64,000 nt of DNA, taken from NCBI RefSeq assembly GCF_020423045.1, contig NZ_CP081943.1:3038001-3102000 (forward strand), given 5' to 3'. The position numbers and the translations under genes were made by a program. The stretch is from Pseudomonas sp. MM213 (GTDB lineage Bacteria > Pseudomonadota > Gammaproteobacteria > Pseudomonadales > Pseudomonadaceae). Positions within the stretch are counted from its first letter, which is position 1. Each line of letters begins with the position of its first letter. The notes under the pieces were generated by a model. The model did no database searches, had not been told where the DNA came from, and saw only the letters and a list, made by a program, of their open reading frames with translations. This document shows positions 31,974 to 40,089 of the stretch, in pieces.

Positions 31974-32085
31974 TGTGCGTCGTCCGTTGGTTGAGAGTGG
32001 TCGACGATAGAGCGATGTGGCTTGGCCTGCTTCAGCAAGTGAGCCAATAATGTTTGCGTTTACGCCAACTGCTGGAAGCCGCTTG

Positions 32086-32853
32086 ATGCGCAATGTTTCG
32101 ATTAATGTGCTGGATGACACGCCACGGTCGGTGGTGGCGATCGGTACGGATTATTCCTACGGGCATGTGCTGCCTAGTCATACACACCGACGGGCGCAGT
32201 TGTTGTACGGCGCGACCGGGGTGATGCAGGTCGGCACGCACGATGGCAACTGGGTGGTGCCGCCGCAGCGGGCGGTGTGGATTCCGGCGGGGGTGGCGCA
32301 TGAGGTGTTGATGCTGGGGGTGAGCACTCGCAGCTTGTACATCGAGCCGGGTGCTGTGGACTTGGGCGAGCGTTGTCAGGTGATCAGTGTTTCGCCGTTG
32401 ATGCGGCATTTGCTGATGGAGGCGGTGGAGGTTCCGCTGGCGTACGACGAGGCCGGGCGCGATGGCGCGTTGATCGAGTTGCTGCTGCATGAGCTGGCGC
32501 GCAGTGCTCACTTGCCGTTGCACATTCCGCTGCCGGTCGATGCGCGGCTGCTTGGGTTGTGCCAGGGCTTCTTGCAGCGACCCGATGTTCATCAATCGCC
32601 GCAGCAATGGGCGGATCAGATGCACGTCAGTCTGCGCACGTTCAATCGGCTGTTCCGCCAGCAGACCGACCTGAGTTTCAGCCAGTGGCGGCAGCGCGCC
32701 TGCGTGGTGCTGGCGTTGGCGCGATTGGCGGTGGGTGAGCCGGTGACGCGGATTGCGCTGGATTTCGGTTATGACAGCCCGGCGGCGTTTTCGACGATGT
32801 TTCGTCGTGTGTTGGGTCAGGCGCCGTCCGTCTGGTTGGCAGGGGCGAAATAG
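32086..32853 (+). CDS. AraC-family regulator with cupin domain
   Basis: This 255-residue regulator has an N-terminal cupin ligand-binding domain (YGHVLPSHTHRRAQLLYGAT, VVPPQRAVWIPAGVAHEV) and a C-terminal double helix-turn-helix (WADQMHVSLRTFNRLFRQQT and VTRIALDFGYDSPAAFSTMF). It is divergent from the TSUP exporter gene and probably controls it. The ATG at 32086 (MRNVSIN) was chosen; a GTG at 32017 would add 23 residues but has no better ribosome-binding site. The ligand is unknown. Confidence 0.85.
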   Translation: MRNVSINVLDDTPRSVVAIGTDYSYGHVLPSHTHRRAQLLYGATGVMQVGTHDGNWVVPPQRAVWIPAGVAHEVLMLGVSTRSLYIEPGAVDLGERCQVISVSPLMRHLLMEAVEVPLAYDEAGRDGALIELLLHELARSAHLPLHIPLPVDARLLGLCQGFLQRPDVHQSPQQWADQMHVSLRTFNRLFRQQTDLSFSQWRQRACVVLALARLAVGEPVTRIALDFGYDSPAAFSTMFRRVLGQAPSVWLAGAK

Positions 32854-32892
32854 CAGAATTCAAAAAATGAGTTTGATCCGGGCGCAAAACAA

Positions 32893-32908
32893 CTGTACAA
32901 AAACACAG
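32893..32908. promoter_or_regulatory. LexA-type SOS box
   Basis: CTGTACAAAAACACAG fits CTGT-N8-ACAG, the LexA operator core, with an AT-rich centre. It lies immediately before a TATATT (32910-32915) and about 40 bases before the HTH gene at 32947, a place where LexA would block transcription. Confidence 0.5.
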
Positions 32909-32946
32909 TATATTTTGAATCAGCACTCTCGAGCCCGGAGAACACC

Positions 32947-33264
32947 ATGGCCTCTTATGCGATGAAAATCACCCTGGAACGTATCGCCCTCTTCCAATTC
33001 ACCCCCACCCATTGCGCCCAGGCCCGGGCGATGTTGGGTTGGAGCGTTGATGAGCTGTCTCGGGAGTCTGGCGTTTTGGTTGATGTGATTGAGCGATTTG
33101 AGGCCCGGCGCGATGTGCCGGATGCTGATCGGCTGGCGTTGGCGTATCGGTTTGAATCGGAGGGGTTGGTGTTCTTCCCGGGGTTTGCGCCGGGGCGAGG
33201 GATGAGTGTTAGAGGGACTGAGTCGAATTCGGTGGGGCGGACGGATTTTGCGATGGTTGAGTGA
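32947..33264 (+). CDS. Small XRE-type helix-turn-helix protein
   Basis: This 105-residue protein has one Cro/CI-type helix-turn-helix (ARAMLGWSVDELSRESGVLVDVIERFEARRD, about residues 27-57), then a short tail with EGLVFFPGFAPGRG. It has no dimerisation or protease domain. GGAG precedes the ATG. It stands alone, with a LexA-type box over its promoter, so it may be a DNA-damage-induced regulator. The target is unknown. Confidence 0.8.
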   Translation: MASYAMKITLERIALFQFTPTHCAQARAMLGWSVDELSRESGVLVDVIERFEARRDVPDADRLALAYRFESEGLVFFPGFAPGRGMSVRGTESNSVGRTDFAMVE

Positions 33265-33312
33265 GGTGTCGGCACGAGCCGCTTGCATCACAAGCGGCCG
33301 GGCTTCGATACG

Positions 33313-34359
33313 TCATGCGTTCTGGATTTCCACCTGATCGCCGACGTTTTCCATCCCCAACCACCAAGCACTCCCCCGCTGCGGATACATCACGTTAAAC
33401 GCCTCACCCATCTGCGGCGTGGTAATCGAAACACTGCGCTCCCAGGCCAATGCCAGTATCCGGTCAAACGGTTCGAACCAGGCGTGCATCGACAGATCGA
33501 AGGTGCCGTTGTGAATGGGCAGTAACCAGCGGCCTTTCAGGTCGATGTGCGCTTGCAGGGTTTCTTCGGGTTGCATGTGCACATGCGGCCACTCGACGTT
33601 GTAGGCGCCGGTTTCCATCAGTGTCAGGTCGAACGGGCCGAACTGTTCGCCGATGCGTTTGAAGCCGTCGAAGTAGCCGCTGTCGCCGCTGAAGAAGATT
33701 CGTGTGTCGGCGTCGATCATCACCCACGAGGCCCACAGCGTGCTGTTGCCATCGAACAGCCCACGGCCGGAAAAGTGTTGCGACGGGGTGGCGACGAATT
33801 GGATGCCGTCGACTTCGGTGCCTTGCCACCAGTCGAGTTGGCGCACTTTGCTGGCGTCGATGCCCCACTTGATCAGGGTGTCGCCGACGCCCAGCGGCGT
33901 GAGGAAGTATTTGGTTTTGTCCGCCAGTTTGAGCACGGCCTGATAGTCGAGGTGGTCGTAATGATCGTGGGACAGGATTACCGCTTCAATCGGCGGTAGT
34001 TCTTCGAGGCTGATCGGTGGTTGGTGAAAGCGTTTCGGGCCGGCCCATTGCACCGGTGAAGCGCGTTCGGCGAAGACCGGGTCGGTGATCCAGAATTTGT
34101 CCCGCAGTTTCAGCAATACCGTGGAATGACCGAGGCGATAGACGCTGTGGTTGGGCGCGGCGATCAACGCGTCGTGGGTCAGGCGCTGCACCGGAACGGC
34201 CGCCGTCGGGCGGGTGTTACGGGGTTTGTGGAAGATCATGTTCCACATGATGCGCACCATTTTGCGCAAGCCTTCTCGTTGCACGGGCGCATGGTTGCGG
34301 AAGTGCCCTTCGGCCTGACGGGACGCTTCAGGTGCAGAAACGTTAATGGAATTGGCCAT
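33313..34359 (-). CDS. Metallo-beta-lactamase-fold hydrolase (UlaG / NAPE-PLD-like)
   Basis: This 348-residue cytosolic metal-dependent hydrolase has the zinc motif LSHDHYDHLD, and further ligands in ATPSQHFSGRG and FFSGDSGYFDGF. The late segment LPIHNGTFDLSMHAW completes the site. The N-terminal part (MVRIMWNMIFHKPRNTRPTA) and TDPVFAERASPVQWAGPKRF match bacterial relatives of N-acylphosphatidylethanolamine phospholipase D and UlaG lactonases. I start at ATG 34359 (MANSINVSAPE). The divergent TetR gene and a palindrome between them suggest regulation by that protein. The substrate is unknown. Confidence 0.82.
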   Translation of the reverse strand: MANSINVSAPEASRQAEGHFRNHAPVQREGLRKMVRIMWNMIFHKPRNTRPTAAVPVQRLTHDALIAAPNHSVYRLGHSTVLLKLRDKFWITDPVFAERASPVQWAGPKRFHQPPISLEELPPIEAVILSHDHYDHLDYQAVLKLADKTKYFLTPLGVGDTLIKWGIDASKVRQLDWWQGTEVDGIQFVATPSQHFSGRGLFDGNSTLWASWVMIDADTRIFFSGDSGYFDGFKRIGEQFGPFDLTLMETGAYNVEWPHVHMQPEETLQAHIDLKGRWLLPIHNGTFDLSMHAWFEPFDRILALAWERSVSITTPQMGEAFNVMYPQRGSAWWLGMENVGDQVEIQNA

Positions 34360-34479
34360 GACTGAATGACTCCAGGAAACCGCACGATGTGCAGTTTCTA
34401 CGGTGGGACGATAAATGGCCAAGGCACGCACGCATCAGCCGAACACTCTATTTTTGGCTGCGCAGGATTAACGAAACAT

Positions 34480-34495
34480 TACACTGCACAGTGTA
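34480..34495. promoter_or_regulatory. Palindromic operator candidate (TetR)
   Basis: TACACTG-CA-CAGTGTA is a perfect inverted repeat in the gap between the divergent hydrolase and TetR genes, and a related half-site, AAGTGTAA, occurs about 45 bases on. This is the usual form of a TetR-family operator. Confidence 0.55.
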
Positions 34496-34572
34496 GTTTC
34501 TAGGTTGCATCAAAGCTGATCACAAGTAAACTGCCAAGTGTAATTCTTAATTTCTTCTGCCGAAGCGTACTT

Positions 34573-35181
34573 ATGACAGCTCCACAGCGCCTGACCGACC
34601 GAAAACGCGAAGCGATCATTCAAGCGGCGATTGCCGAATTCCGGGCCAACGGTTTCGACATCACCAGCATGGACAAGATCGCCGCCACCGCTGGCGTGTC
34701 GAAGCGCACGGTGTACAACCACTTCCCCAGCAAGGAAGAGTTGTTCGCCGAAATCCTCAATCAATTATGGGCCCGGGTGACGGCGGAACAGGAAACAGCC
34801 TACCGCCCTGACTTGCCGCTGCGCGAGCAGATGCGCCGCATGCTGATGGCGAAATTGCAGATGCTGGGCGATGACAATTTTCTCGACCTGGCGCGGGTCG
34901 CCATCGCGGCCACCATCCACTCCCCCGAGCGCGCGCAGAACATGGTCGAGAGAATGGGCAAGCGCGAAGAAGGTTTGACCGTGTGGATTCGCGCCGCTCA
35001 GGCCGATGGGCGATTGAAGCCGGTCGACCCGGAGTTTGCCGCGCAACAGATTCAGGGGATGCTCAAATCCTTTGCATTCTGGCCGCAGATTTCCATGGGG
35101 CTACCCGGCCTGTCGCCTGAAATGCAGACCACCGTCGTGGACTCCGCGCTGGACATGTTCCTCGCCTGTTACCAGCTCTGA
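34573..35181 (+). CDS. TetR-family regulator
   Basis: This 202-residue repressor has the N-terminal TetR helix-turn-helix, with ITSMDKIAATAGVSKRTVYNHF and then SKEELFAEIL, followed by a C-terminal domain of the TetR_C_7-like kind (LRRMLMAKLQMLG-type helices, then PEFAAQQIQGMLKSFAFWPQ). It is divergent from the metallo-hydrolase gene with a palindrome between, so it probably represses that gene and itself. The inducer is unknown. Confidence 0.88.
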   Translation: MTAPQRLTDRKREAIIQAAIAEFRANGFDITSMDKIAATAGVSKRTVYNHFPSKEELFAEILNQLWARVTAEQETAYRPDLPLREQMRRMLMAKLQMLGDDNFLDLARVAIAATIHSPERAQNMVERMGKREEGLTVWIRAAQADGRLKPVDPEFAAQQIQGMLKSFAFWPQISMGLPGLSPEMQTTVVDSALDMFLACYQL

Positions 35182-35199
35182 ATCAAGCGCCTGCAAGCA

Positions 35200-36078
35200 T
35201 TACAGCAATTTCAACGCCCGCCCCAACTCATCGAACAACGTCACCACCGAACGCAAGGCGCGACAGTCCGGGCGGGTCAGCAACCACAACGCGGTGTCGT
35301 AACCGTGCAACGGCTCACTCAACGGTTGCAGCCCGTCATCGATCAGAAAGTCCGGCAATGCTGCGACACCGAGCCCGGCTCGCACCAGCTCAGTCACCGA
35401 CAACATGCTGTTGCAACGATAACCCGGTGTGACGCCGGGCAATTGCTGACGACGCCACGCGACGGTGGGGTGATCGGGGAGGAAGTCGTCCGGGGCGATC
35501 CATGTCAGCGCGGCCAAGTCTTCGGTATCGACCGTTTTCAGATACGCCGTGCTCGCACAGACGCGATACGACACCTGCGCCAGGCATCGGCCCACCAAGT
35601 GTTCCGGCGGATTCCGGGTCAGGCGCAAGGCGATGTCCGCGTCCCGCCGGCTGAGATTGGCGAAGTCGTTGGACGTGCTCAGCTCGATCGTCAGCGCCGG
35701 ATAGCCGGGCATGAACTGCGCCAGCGCCGGCAGCAACAAACCTTGTAAAACCGAATCGGTGCAGGTCAGGCGTACGGTGCCGCTGATGACTTCACCGCCC
35801 TGCTCCACGCCGATGCGCGCAGCCTCCAGCGCTTGCTCGGCGCGCTCAGCCTGTTCGGCCAAGGTCTGCGCAAGACTGGTGGGCAAGTAGCCGGCGCGGC
35901 TTTTTTCGAACAGTTGCTGGCCCAGCGCGGCTTCCAGTCGGCGCACGGCGCGGAACACGGTCGAAACGTCGACCTTCAACAGCGCCGAGGCCCGGGCCAG
36001 CGAGCCGCCGCGCACGAGGGCGAGGATCAGGGACAGGTCGGGGTAGTCCAGTCGATAGTGCGCTGCTGCATTGATCAC
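35200..36078 (-). CDS. LysR-family regulator
   Basis: This 292-residue regulator has an N-terminal winged helix-turn-helix (LALVRGGSLARASALLKVDVSTVFRAVRRLE) and a periplasmic-binding-protein-like effector domain (GTVRLTCTDSVLQGLLLPAL onward). No ATG lies at the expected place; I use the GTG at 36078, giving a normal length, and a TTG 15 bases upstream is an alternative. It is divergent from the amidotransferase-like gene at 36157, its likely target. Confidence 0.8.
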   Translation of the reverse strand: MINAAAHYRLDYPDLSLILALVRGGSLARASALLKVDVSTVFRAVRRLEAALGQQLFEKSRAGYLPTSLAQTLAEQAERAEQALEAARIGVEQGGEVISGTVRLTCTDSVLQGLLLPALAQFMPGYPALTIELSTSNDFANLSRRDADIALRLTRNPPEHLVGRCLAQVSYRVCASTAYLKTVDTEDLAALTWIAPDDFLPDHPTVAWRRQQLPGVTPGYRCNSMLSVTELVRAGLGVAALPDFLIDDGLQPLSEPLHGYDTALWLLTRPDCRALRSVVTLFDELGRALKLL

Positions 36079-36156
36079 TTGGGATAACGCCAATGTTGAG
36101 TGCGTGAGCGCCAATCTATAGTGGGCTCCAGAAATCAACAAGCGTCGAGAGCCCTC

Positions 36157-36864
36157 ATGGAAAACAGCGCCATCCACATCGCCCTGATCGGCGATTACGA
36201 CCCGCAAGTCACCGCCCACCAGGCGATTCCCGTCGCCCTCGGCATGGCTGCCGAACACGCCGGACTGGACGTGCAGTTCCAGTGGCTGGCCACCGACGGC
36301 ATCAACGACGAAACGTCGCTGCAAGACTTCGACGGTTTTTGGTGCGTGCCCGCCAGCCCTTACCGCAATGAAGACGGTGCGCTGCGAGCGATTCGCTTTG
36401 CCCGCGAACAACAGCGACCTTTCCTCGGTACGTGTGGCGGTTTTCAGCACGCGGTACTCGAATACGCCCGCAACGTTCTGGGATGGGGAGATGCCGAGCA
36501 CGGCGAGACATCACCCGATGCCACGCGTGCGTTGCTCACACCACTGACTTGCTCGCTAGTGGAAGCCATCGACAGCATTCAACTGGTTGAAGGTTCGTTG
36601 ATCGCCAAGGCGTACGAAAACCCGGAGATTCGTGAAGGCTATCGCTGCCGTTATGGTGTGAATCCGCAGTTTGAGCGGGATTTGCTAAGCCTGGAATTAT
36701 CCGCGGTGGGGCACGATTCGACGGGGGATTTGCGAGCGGTGGAATTACGCGGGCATCCGTTTTTTGTCGCCACGTTGTTTCAGCCTGAACGTGCCGCGCT
36801 CAAAGGAATTGTGCCGCCGCTGGTGAGTGCATTGATCGAAGCGTGTGTGAGGCAGAAATCATGA
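36157..36864 (+). CDS. CTP synthase-like class I amidotransferase protein
   Basis: This 235-residue protein is related to the glutaminase half of CTP synthase but lacks the synthetase half. The nucleophile elbow is FLGTCGGFQHAV, and HPFFVATLFQPE provides the His/Glu part of the triad. The N-terminus IALIGDYDPQVTAHQAIPVAL is typical of this stand-alone subgroup, whose reaction is unknown. It overlaps the following gene by four bases (ATGA). Confidence 0.8.
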   Translation: MENSAIHIALIGDYDPQVTAHQAIPVALGMAAEHAGLDVQFQWLATDGINDETSLQDFDGFWCVPASPYRNEDGALRAIRFAREQQRPFLGTCGGFQHAVLEYARNVLGWGDAEHGETSPDATRALLTPLTCSLVEAIDSIQLVEGSLIAKAYENPEIREGYRCRYGVNPQFERDLLSLELSAVGHDSTGDLRAVELRGHPFFVATLFQPERAALKGIVPPLVSALIEACVRQKS

Positions 36865-37184
36865 TTGCCCAGACACCGGAACCGCCCTACTACGCGGTGA
36901 TTTTTACTTCGTTGCGCACAGACGGCGATCAGGGTTACGCCGAGGCTGCCGAGCGCATGGTTGAACTGGCGCGTGAGCAGCCGGGGTTTCTCGGTGTGGA
37001 GTCGGCGCGGGGTGAGGACGGGCTCGGGATTACGGTTTCCTATTGGGCCAGTGAGGCGGCGATTGTGGCGTGGAAACATCATCCCGAGCACAGCGCGATT
37101 CGTGAGCGTGGGCGCTCGACCTGGTATGCGGCGTGCAGTACGCGAGTGTGCAGGGTTGAGCGGGCCTATGAGTTCAAGCTGTAA
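36861..37184 (+). CDS. ABM-domain (antibiotic biosynthesis monooxygenase-like) protein
   Basis: This 107-residue dimeric alpha/beta-barrel type protein carries YYAVIFTSLRTDGDQGYAEA, REQPGFLGVESARGEDGLGI and a C-terminal RVERAYEF. These match small DUF/ABM proteins often annotated as antibiotic biosynthesis monooxygenases. It is translationally coupled to the amidotransferase-like gene, so the two probably share a substrate pathway. The exact reaction is unknown. Confidence 0.8.
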   Translation: MIAQTPEPPYYAVIFTSLRTDGDQGYAEAAERMVELAREQPGFLGVESARGEDGLGITVSYWASEAAIVAWKHHPEHSAIRERGRSTWYAACSTRVCRVERAYEFKL

Positions 37185-37205
37185 ATCATGCGGTGTTTTT
37201 TAGGC

Positions 37206-37291
37206 CGCCATCGCCGGCAAGCCGGTCTCGCTCCCACAGGGGATAGGTGTCGTACACAAAACCAGTGTGGGAGCGAGCCTGCTCGCGATGG
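37206..37291. repeat. REPIN (diverged, CCCACA type)
   Basis: CGCCATCGCCGGCAAGCCGG with CTCGCTCCCACAGG at left faces TGTGGGAGCGAGCCTGCTCG at right. This is a different sub-type from the other REPs, with TGTGGGAGC in place of TGTAGGAGC. Confidence 0.8.
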
Positions 37292-37315
37292 GGCCATCAA
37301 AAACACCACAAAAAT

Positions 37316-37642
37316 TCAGCCCCGCACCAAACTCCGCACCGCCGAAATCTCCGGCACTTCCCGCCGATTCATGTACACCCGCAACGGCTCGGTAATGTTG
37401 ATCCGGTCGTCGATGTTCTGGTCCAGCAACAACTGAATCAACTCGCGCTTCAGCGTCATGACCTGCTCCGGCCCCGACGCCCAGACGAATTCACTTACAG
37501 GAATGATGCCGTCATCCGCCACGTCCATGCCGAAGGAATCTTCGCTGAAACGCACGATGTATTGGCCGGTCTTGCGATTGAGACCGACGAAGCCTTTGAG
37601 TTGGTCGGCGGCCTGGCAGATGAGTTCGGAAGTGATGCGCAT
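37316..37642 (-). CDS. DUF2025-like conserved Pseudomonas protein
   Basis: This 108-residue protein is well conserved in pseudomonads but of unknown function. It reads MRITSELICQAADQLKGFVG and FSEDSFGMDVADDGIIPVSE, with no signal peptide or known catalytic motif. I start at the ATG at 37642; a longer reading adds five residues. It is a single-gene unit between a REPIN and glpQ. Confidence 0.7.
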   Translation of the reverse strand: MRITSELICQAADQLKGFVGLNRKTGQYIVRFSEDSFGMDVADDGIIPVSEFVWASGPEQVMTLKRELIQLLLDQNIDDRINITEPLRVYMNRREVPEISAVRSLVRG

Positions 37643-37863
37643 ATAAACCTCACACAAGTGATCGATGGTTTACACGCAGGGCAAGATAAAGGGCGTTCCC
37701 TCTGCCGGGGAAGCTGCCGGGGCCAAGAGTACTGCAAAGAACCGCACAAATGCGCTGAAAAAATCCGCTTTAAACACGTTTATGTCGGTCTCGCGATAGC
37801 GCAAGCGGCGTTCAGTTGTTAAAAGGGACGTCTTTGAAAACACTCTGCGAAAGGATCTCGACC

Positions 37864-38991
37864 ATGCCTGTAACTTTCACCAAGAGCGCCCTGCTGCTGA
37901 GCATGCTGCTCGGTCTCGGCCAGGCGCAGGCCGCCAGCGAGCCAAGCCCAACTTCACTGGCCACACATGCAGGCATTCCGCACCCGGCGGTGATTGCCCA
38001 CCGTGGCGCGTCCTTCGATGCACCGGAATCCACCGCCGCCGCCTACAAACTGGCGCGCGACCTGGGTGCCGATTACCTGGAACTCGACCTGCAACGCAGC
38101 AAGGACGGCGTGCTGTTTGCCCTGCACGACAACAACCTGCAACGCACCACCGACGTCGCCAGCAAATTCCCTGAGCGCAAGGACAGCCCGGCCAATGCGT
38201 TCACCATCGCCGAGCTGAAAACCCTCGACGCCGGCAGCTGGTTCAACACGGCTTACCCGGACCGCGCGCGTCCTTCCTTTGCCGGCCTGAAAATCCTGAC
38301 CCTCGATGAAATCATCGACATCGCCCAGGGCAATCCGCTGCACAAGCCTGGCCTATACATCGAAACCAAGGAGCCGAAGCAATTCCCCGGCCTCGAACGT
38401 GACCTCAAGGATAAATTGCAGGATCGCGGATGGCTGAGCCCGGCGGGTTCGAAACTGGCGAAAAGCGAACTCGCCGTCGGCCAGGGCAAAGGTAAGGTGG
38501 TGCTGCAAACCTTCGAGAAGAGCAGCCTCGAACTGCTGGAAAAGGAAATGCCGCAAGTGCCGAAGATCCTGCTGTTGTGGGTCGGCGAAGGCAGCATCGA
38601 GCCCAAGTCCAAGGTGACGTTCGCCGAGTCCGGCGACAAGGACAAAGCCACGTACTACGCCAAACAGGAACCGAAGGACAAAGCCGAATTCCAGCAATGG
38701 GTCGAGTACGCCAAGGCTCAAGGCGCGATCGGCACCGGCCCTTCTGCCGCACTGACCAAGGGTGGCGATCAGAGCTACTCGGACCTGGTCAAACCGTGGA
38801 TGAACCAGTACACCCACGATCAGGGTTTGCTGGTGCACGTCTACACCATCGATGATGCGGTGGATTACCAGAAGGTCATGGACGCCGGGGTTGATGGCAT
38901 CTTCACCAACCGCGCCAGCGAGTTGTTGAAGTTCTACAAACGTCCGGCGGCGGGTACGGTTGCGCAGTTGTTGCAGAACAACGGGTATTGA
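37864..38991 (+). CDS. glpQ: Periplasmic glycerophosphodiester phosphodiesterase
   Basis: This enzyme hydrolyses glycerophosphodiesters to glycerol-3-phosphate and an alcohol, feeding phospholipid head-group salvage. The 375-residue precursor has a signal peptide (MPVTFTKSALLLSMLLGLGQ...AQA). The GDPD core is seen as VIAHRGASFDAPESTAAAY, DYLELDLQRSKDGVLFALHD and the late DAGVDGIFTNRAS. The ATG at 37864 follows a GAAAGGATC. No Pho box is seen in its upstream 150 bases. Confidence 0.93.
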   Translation: MPVTFTKSALLLSMLLGLGQAQAASEPSPTSLATHAGIPHPAVIAHRGASFDAPESTAAAYKLARDLGADYLELDLQRSKDGVLFALHDNNLQRTTDVASKFPERKDSPANAFTIAELKTLDAGSWFNTAYPDRARPSFAGLKILTLDEIIDIAQGNPLHKPGLYIETKEPKQFPGLERDLKDKLQDRGWLSPAGSKLAKSELAVGQGKGKVVLQTFEKSSLELLEKEMPQVPKILLLWVGEGSIEPKSKVTFAESGDKDKATYYAKQEPKDKAEFQQWVEYAKAQGAIGTGPSAALTKGGDQSYSDLVKPWMNQYTHDQGLLVHVYTIDDAVDYQKVMDAGVDGIFTNRASELLKFYKRPAAGTVAQLLQNNGY

Positions 38992-39021
38992 TCCGCGGCA
39001 ACAAATGCACCGTGTTGAATT

Positions 39022-39088
39022 CTTCGCGGGCAAGCCTCGCTCCTACAGGTTTCTCAGACTCCTGTAGGAGCGAGGCTTGCCCGCGAAG
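39022..39088. repeat. REPIN (type A)
   Basis: This is a compact inverted pair of type A REPs with a spacer of about fifteen bases, downstream of glpQ. Confidence 0.9.
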
Positions 39089-39182
39089 CTTTTACAAACG
39101 ACACGTTATGGGAATTAAGGGTGAATTAAGTTGCCCCAGTTAATCTGGCCCCACTTAAACAGCTCACCAAGGAAAGAACCTC

Positions 39183-39488
39183 ATGAAGACTTTGACTGCC
39201 CTGTTCACCGTTGCCGCCCTGACCCTCACTGCTGGCCTGGCGCAAGCTGATGTCCGCGTCGACCAGATCCCTGAGCTGGTCAAGAGCGGCAAGATCAAGC
39301 CGCTGGAAGAAATGAACCAGGCTGCCCTGAAACTGCACCCGGGTGCGACCATCACCGACACCGACCTGGACAACCACTTCAATGGCTTCGAGTACGAAGT
39401 GGAACTGAAAACCGCTGACGGCAAAGAATTTGACGTGGATTTCGATGCCACCACTGGCAAAGTCCTGAGCAACAAACAAGACACCTGA
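39183..39488 (+). CDS. Exported PepSY-domain protein
   Basis: This 101-residue precursor has a signal peptide (MKTLTALFTVAALTLTAGLAQ) and one PepSY domain: IPELVKSGKIKPLEEMNQAA followed by NGFEYEVELKTADGKEFDVD and FDATTGKVLS. PepSY proteins often bind or inhibit partner proteins in the periplasm or serve with sensor kinases. No sensor gene lies next to it. AAGGAAAG precedes the ATG, and a strong terminator follows. Confidence 0.88.
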   Translation: MKTLTALFTVAALTLTAGLAQADVRVDQIPELVKSGKIKPLEEMNQAALKLHPGATITDTDLDNHFNGFEYEVELKTADGKEFDVDFDATTGKVLSNKQDT

Positions 39489-39500
39489 TACGCGCACAAC

Positions 39501-39536
39501 AAAGCCGCACGATTTTCGGATCGTGCGGCTTTTTTG
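39501..39536 (+). terminator. Rho-independent terminator after the PepSY gene
   Basis: AGCCGCACGAT pairs perfectly with ATCGTGCGGCT around a TTTCGG loop and is followed by six T residues; the A-run before it may let it work in both directions. Confidence 0.95.
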
Positions 39537-39546
39537 TGTTTTCGAA

Positions 39547-39978
39547 TCAGGCCGACGTACTGACCATCGATCCAGCAGTGCTGCTGCCTTCTTCCTGCAA
39601 CGCCGCCAACAACGCCGCCGTTGCGGTCTGCAACGAACCTGAGGTCGTCGCAATCTGCGACTGAGCCGCTGCCACATCGGCAGCCTTGGCGTCTGCACTT
39701 TCCTGTTTGGCCTGGGCCGCTTGCAGTTGTTGCTGTTGTTCCTGCAATTGCTTTTGTAGCTCGGCGATCTGCTTGCGCAGTGCTTTCACCGAGTCCGATT
39801 CTTCGCTGCTGCTGGAGCTGCCGCCACTCGCTGCCGGTGCGCCGCCGGCGGACACTTTGGTGGTGTCGCTGGACGCCTCGGCGCTGGCGGTGACAGACGT
39901 GTCGTCTGTGCTTGCTGTGGCTTTGGCCGAAGCAGTGGCGACGGGCTGGATGATCGAAACAGACGAGATGCTAACCAT
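39547..39978 (-). CDS. Ser/Ala-rich coiled-coil protein (FlxA-like)
   Basis: This 143-residue protein has a low-complexity Ser/Thr/Ala N-terminus (to about residue 75), a Gln-rich coiled coil (SVKALRKQIAELQKQLQEQQ...) and another Ala/Ser-rich end. It resembles FlxA-like proteins of unknown role. I start at ATG 39978 (MVSISSVSI), which has TGGAAAAC upstream; an in-frame ATG at 39990 is possible. It lies beyond the MCP gene on the same strand, with a 111-base gap. Confidence 0.65.
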   Translation of the reverse strand: MVSISSVSIIQPVATASAKATASTDDTSVTASAEASSDTTKVSAGGAPAASGGSSSSSEESDSVKALRKQIAELQKQLQEQQQQLQAAQAKQESADAKAADVAAAQSQIATTSGSLQTATAALLAALQEEGSSTAGSMVSTSA

Positions 39979-40089
39979 GGCGTTTTCCATTGAGGTGATG
40001 GGAATACGCTCATCATCGACATCGGGGCAGCGGACTTGAGATCGACTGTGTACCCACTCGGTAAGCAAGCCGGTACACAACCATTTCCC

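Noticed and set aside
36079..36501. Upstream extension of the LysR gene to 36501
   Set aside because: It would overlap the divergent amidotransferase gene for over 300 bases and add sequence not seen in LysR proteins; it is the mirror of that gene.
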